The notes under the pieces: generated by a model | Told to the model about the DNA's origin: nothing | Seen by the model: the letters and a program-made list of their open reading frames with translations, nothing else | The model's database searches: none | In this document: positions 6,669 to 14,774 of the stretch, piece after piece | Numbering within the stretch: the first letter of the stretch is position 1 | Layout: the number at the start of each line of letters is the position of its first letter | NCBI GenBank assembly: GCA_036939355.1 | Contig: JALLAP010002287.1 | Coordinates: forward strand, 1-14,862 | Length of the DNA: 14,862 nt | Direction: 5' to 3' | Source: Thalassiosira profunda | Lineage: Eukaryota; Bacillariophyta; Thalassiosirophyceae; Thalassiosirales; Thalassiosiraceae | Translations under genes and position numbers: made by a program

Positions 6669-8854
6669 TCACACCTCACCCTTCACCATCCCTCCTTCTC
6701 CTTCTCCGTTGTTTGCCCTGGTGAGGAACCAATTATTGAACTCTGCTTTTCTCTCACAGTCTTCCACAGTGTGGTCGTCGTACACGACATCAGCCCTGCC
6801 AGCATCTCGATGGAGCAACAAGCAAGAGGTGCAAACAGTCAAGAGAGAAGTTGCATTGCTCCCGCCCCTTTTTGCCCTCTTTGATTGACTGCCGCTGCCT
6901 GCTCGACCTCGGCCATTGCCGTTTCCACCGCTGCCACTGCTTGCACCTCTCTTCTTGCCGTTTCCGCCAGTCGTTTTCGAGCTGCCCAATCTAGAGTTGT
7001 TTTTGCCGTTAGCGGCTTTGCGGGCTCTGCGACTCTTCTTCTGCTCTTGTGGAGCGTCTGGGAGTACAATAGGATCGTAGCCAGTGAGCCCTGCAATGAT
7101 ATCTTTCACTTCCTTCGTTGCTTGCATCACTCGAGCGTGGGCATGCCTGAACGTATCCTCATCACCGTCGTTTACGGCTAGTTTTGTCAGTGTATTGCAA
7201 GCCTGGGCTAGAATGGAGCACCTCTCTTTCTCTTGCTTGAAGGTCTTGTCCATCAAGCTCTTGTAGAACTCATCTGGGCATGCGGTTGCTGCTGACTGAA
7301 TCTCTGCGCCGCCGTCAGCTGAGCCACTGGGAGCGGACGCCGGCAAGGCGGAAGCAATATTGAGGCCAGGAAAGTCATTGTAGTCGCTTCTCCTGGCCAC
7401 TCGACAGGCAGAAGGCCACATTGGATGCAAACAGAGAAGATGAACTGGGTGGACATTCTTAACCGTCAGCACCTCCCGCCTCTCCTTTGGTAGGACAGAA
7501 ACAATGTGCAGGCACATTCTGAAGCAAGAATGCCAGTAGCCACAGTTGCAGGTTGGAATGATGAATACACACCCGCGGTGGACAACCTTTGTGGCCAGAT
7601 CAACTTGGAACTGGGCACCACCGTATTCAGCTACCCGATAAGCCATGTTGTTCAGTTTTTGGCATCCGCTGACCACAGTAGCAGCAAGCATCATCGATTT
7701 CTTCACCTCCGTTTCATACTGATGGCTCCAGCGCTTCCCAGCCTTTCTGAGGTCAGCGAGCATCTCTCTAGCCTTGAAGTTGGTAGATCTCGTCAGCCGG
7801 GCGGTATGGTCGTGAAACTGCACTAGATCGGAATCAGACAGCATATCTTTCAGATCACCGTGGCCTAGCAGCCGCCTCGAACTCATTGCCATCGGAGTTT
7901 GTGGTGATCTCGGCGGCCTCGTCGTCAGAGTCAGAGCCGTCTCCGTCCTCATTTCCGTTTCCGTCCTCAGCGGATGCCCCAGCGACAACCGACTCGCCGC
8001 TAGCCAGTTNCGTCTCCGTCCTCATTTCCGTTTCCGTCCTCAGCGGATGCCCCAGCGACAACCGACTCGCCGCTAGCCAGTTGCTCATTTGTTGCGTTAG
8101 CCGCGATGCAAATGTCCATCGCCTCGTCTCCGCTGGTGGCTTTGGCAATCAACTCATCGAGGGTGGGCTCTCGCTCACCCTCTCCCCCCCCATTACTGGG
8201 CTGCGAATCATCATTGGCCCGAACTTCAGTGTCCAAATCAAGATCCACAGACGAAAGGGGGACACCGCCAACAACACCATCAGCAACAGCAACAGCCGGT
8301 TCACTCCCCGGGCCGTCCTCGGCGGATTTTCTGTCCTCGAGGGAAGGAGCAGCAGCATCGACCTGAGCTGGCTGCTCCTCGATTGTGTTGTTGCCCGGTG
8401 CCCCCGGGATTACAGCCGCATCGACCGTCTTCTCCACGGCCAACACAGCGGCATAAGAGCGCTCAGCGACACCCGGGGCCGCATCGTCCGATGGCGAGGC
8501 GTTGCGAGGGGCGCTGCGAGAAGGGGCACCACGGGCGGCCACCGATTTATCGGCAGCGGACGCGACGGCGGTGGGCGCCGCGTCCAGCTGCACCGGCACC
8601 ACCTCCACACCAGCACACTTGAAGATGGCTCGAAGAGAGGGGCTCGATGCAGCAGTGGGGCTGGTGCCGGCGGAAACGCCCGCCGTGTTGCGGGCGGTGG
8701 CGGACGAGGGCGGAGGCGGCCCGCCGCGCTGGCGCTGGGAGGCAGCCGGCCTCGAGTTCACCTTTGGCAGGGCGAGCTCGCGGCCGTCATCTCCCTTTTT
8801 CACCGAGCGGGCTCGGCGCGAGGACCGCGAGGACGCTGCAGCGGGAGGCGGCAT
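6669..8854 (-). CDS. SWIM zinc-finger protein, transposase-like, reading frame broken around an assembly seam
   Basis: The most likely start is the ATG at 8854; the frame further upstream has only a TTG at 8917. From 8854 to about 8083 the protein is Ala/Pro/Ser-rich and then acidic, and looks disordered. At the N (8010), which separates two identical 72-bp copies, the frame slips; removing one copy plus the N restores an acidic frame that ends in a stop at 7855-7857. The remaining part, in another frame from about 7880 to 6669, contains the SWIM finger: C at 7548-7550, C at 7542-7544, C at 7512-7514 and H at 7506-7508 (CxC-x9-CxH), preceded by FQVDLATKVVHRG. A C-terminal knuckle (C 6831-6833, C 6822-6824, then H and C at 6756-6758) follows a Lys/Gly/Ser-rich linker. 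The order SWIM then knuckle resembles the tail of MULE transposases. No DDE triad is visible. Gene decay, an intron, or misassembly could explain the breaks. Confidence 0.6.
7938..8082. repeat. Exact 72-bp direct duplication separated by one N
   Basis: 7938-8009 and 8011-8082 are identical over 72 bp with the single undetermined base at 8010 between them. The pattern is what a scaffolder leaves when two overlapping contig ends are abutted instead of merged. Each copy encodes part of the acidic Asn/Asp/Gly-rich segment. The 73-nt excess shifts the reading frame by one. A real tandem duplication is less likely but possible. Confidence 0.85.
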
Positions 8855-9012
8855 GCTTCGGATTCTCGGCGGCGCGGAGGGTGAAGGGCAACGATCCAGG
8901 AGCAAGGGGTGCACCAAGATTTGTGTTGCCGAGGAGGAGCAGCGAGGCCGAGGAGGAGGCGTGGTTTGGAGATCCGCTCAGGATTTGCGCGGGGGAAAAG
9001 CTAAAGCAAAAG

Positions 9013-9063
9013 TGGCGGGAAATACGCGGGTACGGGTGCCCGCGGGTACAGGAGGGAATTTCC
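9013..9063 (-). repeat. Right 51-bp terminal inverted repeat
   Basis: This is the exact reverse complement of 4399-4449. Its outer end reads GGGAATTTCC and its inner end GGCGGGAAAT. It lies 158 bp upstream of the ATG of the SWIM gene, so it probably overlaps that gene's promoter, as terminal repeats often do in MULE elements. Confidence 0.9.
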
Positions 9064-9073
9064 GCCTCCAGCG
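9064..9073. repeat. Right target-site duplication (GCCTCCAGCG)
   Basis: The same 10 bp in the same orientation as 4389-4398, directly abutting the outer end of the right terminal repeat. Confidence 0.85.
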
Positions 9074-9202
9074 CCTCCTCCCTTTAATAGTACGTACGTA
9101 GCGGCGAAGTACGTAAAGACCTGGTCGGTAGCTAACTGTTGCAGTTGCAGCCGGCGCCGCGCCGCCCCTCCGCCCTCCGCCCCTCCTTGCCAGCACGGCG
9201 GC
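9074..9202 (+). promoter_or_regulatory. Promoter region of the SDHAF1-like gene with TACGTA motifs
   Basis: The 129 bp between the transposon end and the ATG hold TACGTACGTA at 9091-9100 and a further TACGTA at 9110-9115, with a TTTAATA-like stretch at about 9082-9088. The element inserted only 17 bp from the first TACGTA run. A comparable run lies upstream of the HMG-box gene. That these are regulatory sites is inference. Confidence 0.4.
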
Positions 9203-9508
9203 ATGGCCCCCGCCGCCCGCCTCTCGGGCCTCCAAAGGGACGTGTTGTCGCTATACCGCCGCCTCCTCCGCGAGGCCCTCCGCAAGGATCGCAATTCTCC
9301 CTCGAACACGCAACAACGAATATCGGCGTGCGGGCTCCTCGCGCCGGGGAGCGACAGCAGCGCATCTCACGCCCGGGAGCGATTTCGGAGGGAGGCCCTG
9401 TCGATAAAACGGTCGGATTTCAAGAGAATAGAATACGGGATACGAAAGGGGGAGAAGATGGTGAAGCTGCTGCAGATGCCGGGCGTCGATGTGGTGGGGG
9501 GCGCGTAG
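9203..9508 (+). CDS. SDHAF1: LYR-motif mitochondrial assembly factor, SDHAF1-like
   Basis: The protein has 101 residues with an ATG at 9203. LQRDVLSLYRRLLREAL at residues 10-26 is the LYR helix, with the LYR triad in LSLYRRLLR. The second half, FRREALSIKRSDFKRIEYGIRKGEKMVKLLQMPG, matches the SDHAF1 pattern of a conserved phenylalanine, then 'D-x-x-RIEY-x-x-R-x-G'. SDHAF1 helps insert iron-sulfur clusters into the SdhB subunit of respiratory complex II in the mitochondrial matrix. Between the two helices about 37 residues rich in Ser, Asn and Arg appear that are shorter in the animal protein; they could be a species insert or an unspliced in-frame intron. Its promoter side was shared with the MYND gene before the transposon inserted. 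Confidence 0.8.
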   Translation: MAPAARLSGLQRDVLSLYRRLLREALRKDRNSPSNTQQRISACGLLAPGSDSSASHARERFRREALSIKRSDFKRIEYGIRKGEKMVKLLQMPGVDVVGGA

Positions 9509-9893
9509 CAGACGGTGCATGCAGGTGCATTCCGGGAGGGCCCGTTTGAACAAACAACATCTCAGAAAAATCGGGGGCGCCACAATTGCAAATGAGGATT
9601 GGTTACATTCGATTGGTTGGGAGATGCGAGCAGTTGACGACAAGGAGACGGGAGCGAGCAACGAGTACACTGTGCAGCCTCCTGCATACTATTATGAGCG
9701 AGCCTGAGAGAGTGAACTAGCGAAACGCGGCTGAAGAGATGACGCCGCGCGGTGGTGGCCATTTTACTTGCCATCTTTTTACTACTGCTTGCGTTGGCTT
9801 CTAATATCAGCAGTGTTTGGCAGGTAATAGACCGCGGGTGCTGAATGATTGCATGTCAGAATGATGAAGTGCATGCATGCTCTTCCCCCCTCG
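9509..9893. other. 385-bp spacer between two convergent genes
   Basis: The stretch holds the 3' flanks of the SDHAF1-like gene and of the gene at 9894-11368. Visible items: GACGGTGCATGCAGG at 9511-9525 (shared with 14425-14439), two copies of GATTGGTT at 9597-9604 and 9611-9618 (CCAAT boxes on the minus strand), and TGCATGCATGC at about 9871-9881. A 70-codon minus-strand frame (9562-9774) begins like a mitochondrial presequence but has no further support. No RNA gene was recognised. Confidence 0.5.
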
Positions 9894-11368
9894 TTACATC
9901 TGTCCGGCTGCCTTTTCGTACTCCACCCCAAGCGCCGAAAGCACATTCCGCACTGAGTCAAGTGGGAGCATGACGTACGCGATCCTGAAGGAGGCTGTGG
10001 AAGGAAAGGCCTTCTCACCACGAAGCACGCGGTCCAACGTCAGCATCAATTCATCGAGATCTGGTTCCGCGCCCCCAATGGATTCTTCATCCACATACCC
10101 AACTACACGCGTACCGCAACGAGAGATAAGTTCAACCTCTAGATCGTCGTCAGAACGATCGAGCTGAAAAGAGTCTTTTTCGAGACGTATGCCCGACACA
10201 GTGCAGCTCAAAGCGCCTAGGTCGTTCAGGGCTGCATTGCACTCCGTCCCTCTCTCGACAGACACGAACCAGAACGATCCACGAGGTGTCGATAGCTCTC
10301 CATCCCTCAGCGACAGCTTGATTTTCCCTTGAGCGTGGGATATCTCCACAGTCCCGAGCAGCTGCACAGCCAGTTCATGGCGAAAGCGCACATTTTTCAA
10401 CGCCTCATTCTCATGGAGCACTGCCATCTGAGATTCATCGCCATCGAGTGAATCCACGATCGAGCGGAGCGCTTCGTCCTCGACAACTGAATAGATTCGA
10501 TGCGCACGTCGTTAAAAAATGCATAGCGTGGTTTGCCGGCTTCGCCTTCCAGGGGCTCATCGCCATCGTACATTGGGCGAGGACCAAACGCACGAATGAT
10601 CCCAAGTAGGACATCGCCGATGAACCATTGAATGTCTCCTGGAACGAAAGTAAAGGAATGCGACTGCTCTGCGCTGATTTGACGGTCTTCCTCCAGAGTG
10701 CTCCTGAGACGAATAATGTCGTCTTTGCTGGCACCACGGACTTGTCCTCCAACAAAAACAGGTGCACGCCCAACGTTGAATGCCATAATAAATGCCACAC
10801 GGAAATGCCCCTCCCTGTTGGATGGTTTGTCTTCCATGTACACAACATGAAGACGCTCTTCAGGAAACGAGACAACTTCCCGTCCCACCATCGTGATCCT
10901 TGCATCAAACAAATCTGCCAAGGGCAGAGGGTTGAAGCCGACAAACGGAACAGACATTTGTGAGACTCTGCGATAGCTCTTGGAGATTCGCGAGAAGTCG
11001 AGGGATGTCGATGCGAGGACCCTTCCGCTCTTTGTGACAATCTCCACGCAACCGAGCAAGTCGCGAGCTGGCTTTAGGCTGAAGATTTCCTCTCGCATTT
11101 TGCCATTCTCTTCGACGACGCTCTGCAAGAGATGGTCGCGAAAGATGGTGGCAGCCGGATGCACGTTTTGAAGCTTGCCGTCTCCTCCAGGGGTCGTCTG
11201 CGCGAGAGCGGACGAAATCTTCATCTTTTCCACGCTCAACTCAAGCTCCTCCATCGGTGGTGTGATTGTGGGCGCTGGCTTGGAGGCGGACCTGCCATGC
11301 TCGAGTTGAAGCTGCACATTGGTGGCGTTTGACGGCTTCAGCGCCGATTTCGTCGCCAGCTTCTCCAT
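9894..11368 (-). CDS. Unrecognised protein with an internal duplicated segment; one frame change near 10480
   Basis: The ATG at 11368 opens a frame that runs to 10397, while the continuation to the stop at 9894 lies in a second frame open from about 10514. Both halves look like real protein, so I treat them as one gene. The two halves share a segment: VVEENGKMREEI...ARDLLGCVEI..SGRVLA (11122-10988) and VLHENEALKN...LAVQLLGTVEI..GKIKL (10421-10290). Each is a short coiled-coil-like stretch leading into beta-rich sequence, so the protein seems to be a tandem repeat of one domain. The frame change fits one missing base near 10484; alternatively a 107-nt GT-AG intron from 10593 down to 10487 would restore the frame but remove plausible coding sequence. 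The N-terminus is low-complexity. I do not recognise the family and give no function. Confidence 0.6.
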
Positions 11369-11462
11369 CGTCGAGGCCGTTGATTGTTTGCTGTGTGCCT
11401 CTACCTCGCGAGCGTGTTGTTGAGAATCTCTTTGCCTTCAAAATTCTGTCGACAGCCATCAT

Positions 11463-14345
11463 CTATCTCTTCTCCTTCCTCCTCATGAAGTTTGCGTTCA
11501 ACAGCCGTTCCCGGACGCGCGTCGCCGCCTTTTGCACGTCGTTGATCGTCACGAACGTGCTCGTGTCGAGAAGAATATACAACTCGAGGCTTCCGCACGC
11601 TCGGCCATAGACCCATCCTTCCGGCAGAAAAGTACACAGCTCAATAGACCCAGTCGAGTCCAACCCCGCTTCATCGATATCTGAATCGATTGCTTCGTCT
11701 TGAAGACGTTTACGCCCAATCTCACCGAACATGTCGTCAAACGCCAGCAGAACGTTGACGGGCAAATAAGCCGCGAGCCTGTGACGGCAATCCAACATGC
11801 ATTTGTACTTCGACGGGCACACCGAAAGTTCTCCTCGGTTGGATTCATCCTTCAGCTTGGAAACGCCTCCAAAGAGATCTAATATGGGCTTCAATCCATT
11901 TGAGGCACCGTCGGTTTTGGGCGTAACCCGCTTGATATCCTCCGCAGCTAGATCGTGTTGGCTCAGAAGGATGAAACTCTCCTTTTCTCTATCAATGCAG
12001 ACGATGTCCATTCCACGCTCTCCCGGAAAGAGCGCGTCGCTGTTGATTTCTTTGATTGGGGCCATTGCCCCCGAGTTGGGATCAACCTCGCGCGACGAAT
12101 AAGTCTCACAGAACTCGGTTAGCTCTCCAGAGAGCGAGGCAAGCATGTCCGCAAACGCCTGAGTCGTCTTGCTGACGCTTTTGCTGTGCCTCTTGCTCCG
12201 TGCAGTAGTGCGTGTTCCTGCGCTCGGCCTGGGCTGCAGCTCCCGCGCCATTTGGGCCAATGCGTCGTCCGTCCCTTTTGCAGAAGGCAACTCAAAGAAC
12301 AAGAGAAAGCTCAGTTCGCCGCCTCGAAACAGGGCCACGTGGATGGCCGGTTCGTCCTCGCCAGGCGAGTCGAACCCCATTGCATGAGGGAAATGTATGC
12401 GTGGAAGCCAGACCTGTCGCCTGAGTTGCTTCACATACATCGATTCCGTATGTTTGTCTGCATCCTCTGAGGGGGGTGGAATGAAGTAGCCAAGGTTGGC
12501 ATCGTTTGTCGTGTTTGCATTGCTCACATCAGATGACAATTGTTTTGGTGCCTCATGCGTGCCCTCATTCCTCGCCACAGACAGATTTGACATCCATCTG
12601 ACAAACGGCGCGTCAGTGCCATTCTGAGTGGTCGTATCCTCGTCGCTTGGGGTAGCCTTTTCTTCCTCCGACATCTGATACGAGTTAAAATGATCCACAA
12701 TCGTATTTGGTATCTCCGGAGGAAGCCCAACCTGCTCATCCTGGCTGTTCTTCGATGGAGACACCTTTGACAGAACGAGTCGGCCCTCGTAAAACAGGCT
12801 CATCCCAAACAATCGGCCATAGCCGTTCGCTTTCGGACCGTATTGTACTAGCATCATCGCTTTCATAAACTCAGAGGCCGCCAAGCACACAAAGGCCTTT
12901 GGCGCCAGCGGAGGGTGCTGCCCACGCACCGGTTCTATTGTCGAGTGGCCAAGAGGGGGAGGAACCATCTCCACGAGGCATCGCCCTGTGCCCCCGCGCA
13001 TCACCTCGCACACGCCCTGCAATCGACAAAGCCGATCGTCGTAGAATTCGACCAGATCCTTCCTCAGTTGCGTGATTGGAAGGACCTTGAGCAATTGAGC
13101 AATCCTGCGTTCGCAGTCGCTTTGGCACAAGTTGTCGGCAATATCGTTGGGCAGAGCTTCGGCGCTCTGCTTCGATCCCCATCCATTGGCGCTGCCTTCC
13201 AGTCCTCCAGCGCGAGGGGCTGGGTGGTCGTCTTTCCGTTTGTTCCACAGCTTGCGCTGCTCGCGACGCAAAGAAAGTAGCTCCTCCATCCCGCCATATC
13301 GATATTCGCTGCCTTCGTGGCGGCTGTAGCTGGCGCTCAGTTTCTTCTTCAGCGATTTCGATTCTCTGGAATTGCCACGAGGCTCTTGCGGTTCTATCTC
13401 GGGTTGTTTGTCGCCCGTGGCTTCCCAGACGGCATCGTCCTTCACCGACAAGGGGTTCGAACGATTCAGCTTGTTCTCACTATCCAAAGAGCTGGAGGTA
13501 ACCGAACCCTCGTCTCTATCGTTGTCCTCGACCACTTCCAGCACCCACTCCTCGGAGCCTTCCAAATGCCACGTGTGCAGCAGCCGCCGGTGGATCCCCC
13601 CTCCGCGGAGAAGAGAGAAGGCCGCGTGGATGCGTCGAACTGCCTCCTTCATCGCTGCCGGATCGGCTCCAAACCCTGCAGCTGCGCGCCTTCTTCGTAC
13701 TGTTTGTGTATTGTCGGCACGAGGGATCTGGGCTATTGCAACGATGTCCCCGCCCAACTCCAACGGGACGAACACCAGCGTCGACTCTTTCAGATGCACC
13801 ACCTCCGTCTCTGACAATACCCCCTCGTATAGTGAACTGCGATCCTCACCATCCGATTGCAGAGCAAACGGCAAGGAGCGCAAGGCGCGGCAGATGCCCG
13901 CAAATCTCACCGCCTCCTCTGTGGCGTGGTCTGCCGGCAGTGGCGCGTCCCCGTCAGGTGGAGCGCTTGCACTTGCATTGCAATCGTTGCCATTTCGTAT
14001 CCTTTCAGGCGTCTGGCGACCTTCGAAGTGGAGTGAGTGGTCGTAATAGTACAATATGAATTCGCCGTGCTCGTCCAGGGAGGCATCCTCGCTCAGCTCC
14101 GGGTTCCTCCGCCGCTGCTGCGTTTGATGTGCGTGTTTTGCAGGCAGGGGCATGAGCCCGTCGTGCAGAATGATCAGCCGCTGTATTAACGCGGGCGCCG
14201 CGGCGGGATACGCGCTGCCTTGGCCACCGTCCGACGGGCCGTCGTGGGAGGAGGCGGAGCGCCGCCGTCCCAGCAGGGAGAGGCCGGGCGGTGCGCCCGA
14301 GGAGGCGGCGCTGCTGGAGGAGGAGGGACGGCGCTTGCGAAACAT
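11463..14345 (-). CDS. CCZ1: CCZ1-like protein (Mon1-Ccz1 complex, Rab7 exchange factor subunit)
   Basis: The protein has 960 residues with an ATG at 14345. Residues about 52-250 look like the first longin domain of the CCZ1/INTU/HPS4 group: RLIILHDGLM, EFILYYYDH, FAGICRALRSLPFAL, then STLVFVPLELGGDIVAIAQIP and VRRIHAAFSLLRGG. A second longin-like part lies in the middle (about 450-720, with KAFVCLAASEFMKAMMLVQYG and LSFLLFFELP), and the last 118 residues (HRLAAYLPVNVLLAFDDMFGEIG ... GWVYGRACGSLELYILLDTS) resemble the third. With Mon1, CCZ1 activates Rab7 on late endosomes, vacuoles and autophagosomes. The protein is much longer than human CCZ1 because of polar inserts between the domains (about 265-410 and 590-650). 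The fit is by pattern; HPS4 or INTU relatives are alternatives. Confidence 0.65.
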   Translation of the reverse strand: MFRKRRPSSSSSAASSGAPPGLSLLGRRRSASSHDGPSDGGQGSAYPAAAPALIQRLIILHDGLMPLPAKHAHQTQQRRRNPELSEDASLDEHGEFILYYYDHSLHFEGRQTPERIRNGNDCNASASAPPDGDAPLPADHATEEAVRFAGICRALRSLPFALQSDGEDRSSLYEGVLSETEVVHLKESTLVFVPLELGGDIVAIAQIPRADNTQTVRRRRAAAGFGADPAAMKEAVRRIHAAFSLLRGGGIHRRLLHTWHLEGSEEWVLEVVEDNDRDEGSVTSSSLDSENKLNRSNPLSVKDDAVWEATGDKQPEIEPQEPRGNSRESKSLKKKLSASYSRHEGSEYRYGGMEELLSLRREQRKLWNKRKDDHPAPRAGGLEGSANGWGSKQSAEALPNDIADNLCQSDCERRIAQLLKVLPITQLRKDLVEFYDDRLCRLQGVCEVMRGGTGRCLVEMVPPPLGHSTIEPVRGQHPPLAPKAFVCLAASEFMKAMMLVQYGPKANGYGRLFGMSLFYEGRLVLSKVSPSKNSQDEQVGLPPEIPNTIVDHFNSYQMSEEEKATPSDEDTTTQNGTDAPFVRWMSNLSVARNEGTHEAPKQLSSDVSNANTTNDANLGYFIPPPSEDADKHTESMYVKQLRRQVWLPRIHFPHAMGFDSPGEDEPAIHVALFRGGELSFLLFFELPSAKGTDDALAQMARELQPRPSAGTRTTARSKRHSKSVSKTTQAFADMLASLSGELTEFCETYSSREVDPNSGAMAPIKEINSDALFPGERGMDIVCIDREKESFILLSQHDLAAEDIKRVTPKTDGASNGLKPILDLFGGVSKLKDESNRGELSVCPSKYKCMLDCRHRLAAYLPVNVLLAFDDMFGEIGRKRLQDEAIDSDIDEAGLDSTGSIELCTFLPEGWVYGRACGSLELYILLDTSTFVTINDVQKAATRVRERLLNANFMRRKEKR

Positions 14346-14774
14346 TCTGAGGCTTTGCTGGCTGGGCCGTCAGTGCATTCGCTGGACGAGCAGCGCTCTA
14401 GCCCCTGGGCGTGCCATTAGTATCGACGGTGCATGCAGGCGCGGCGGAGGAAGCAGGAGGAGGCGCCTCCATCCACCAACACCAATGGGAGGGGCGGGCG
14501 GGGCAATCAGGTGCTACGGAATGTCGGTGCATGTACGATGCGTCCTTCTTATGTGTCAATGTTGTGTGCCTGGACCGAGAAAGGCGGTAAAATATGGCCT
14601 TTTCGTTAGCCCTGTTCGGACGACACTGGTGAGGGCTGAGAGCTGAGCTCTTGAAGAGGAGGCTGCTGGAAGCTGAGGGAGAGCAAACAACCTCCCAACA
14701 CAGCACATTGCCTTCGGTCAAACTACCTTCTCCTGCTATATATTAACAATAACGGCTGACCGGAAATCGTCATC
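14346..14774. other. 429-bp intergenic region upstream of the CCZ1-like gene
   Basis: This region lies between the start of the CCZ1-like gene and the stop of the kinase gene, both on the minus strand, so it should hold the kinase 3' flank and the CCZ1 promoter. It contains the 15-bp motif GACGGTGCATGCAGG at 14425-14439, an imperfect purine-rich run at about 14440-14465, and an AT-rich patch TATATATTAACAATAA at about 14737-14752. No RNA gene or convincing small coding frame was found. Confidence 0.5.

Larger units (their letters stand above)
4399..9063. mobile_element. MULE-like DNA transposon with 51-bp TIRs, 10-bp TSD, an oxygenase-like gene and a SWIM-finger gene
   Basis: The element is 4,665 bp. 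Its ends are perfect inverted copies (4399-4449 against 9013-9063) with a perfect 10-bp direct duplication just outside. Inside the perfect part, left 4450-4470 and the complement of right about 8985-9004 still resemble each other (TCTAGCTCTCCCCCC against TTTAGCTTTTCCCCC) after a gap of about 9 bp, so the repeat was once longer. Two convergent genes fill the interior: a plus-strand 2-oxoglutarate oxygenase-like gene and a minus-strand gene with a SWIM zinc finger. SWIM fingers sit behind the DDE domain in MULE transposases (established); no DDE domain is visible here, so the copy is probably non-autonomous or misassembled. The perfect ends suggest a fairly recent insertion. Superfamily assignment is inference. 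Confidence 0.82.

Noticed and set aside
7938..8082. A CRISPR-like or minisatellite array
   Set aside because: There are only two identical copies with a single N between them and no spacers; contig overlap explains it better.
7886..8884. A 332-codon plus-strand frame across the SWIM gene's N-terminal part
   Set aside because: It is antisense to the acidic/Ala-rich frame, spans the N and the artificial duplication, and its Arg/Gly-rich translation resembles no protein. It is a composition shadow.
4399..9063. hAT, piggyBac, Tc1/mariner or retrotransposon identity for the element
   Set aside because: The target duplication is 10 bp, not 8 bp, TTAA or TA; there are no direct long terminal repeats, reverse transcriptase or integrase. 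A KDZ-type element remains a weaker alternative because of the oxygenase, but the TIR/TSD/SWIM pattern favours MULE.
9562..9774. A 70-codon minus-strand frame starting MASKMATTARRHLFSRVSL, like a mitochondrial presequence
   Set aside because: The start is attractive and a GTATGC donor-like site follows, but no plausible downstream exon is found on that strand before the SDHAF1-like gene. Not enough for a gene call.
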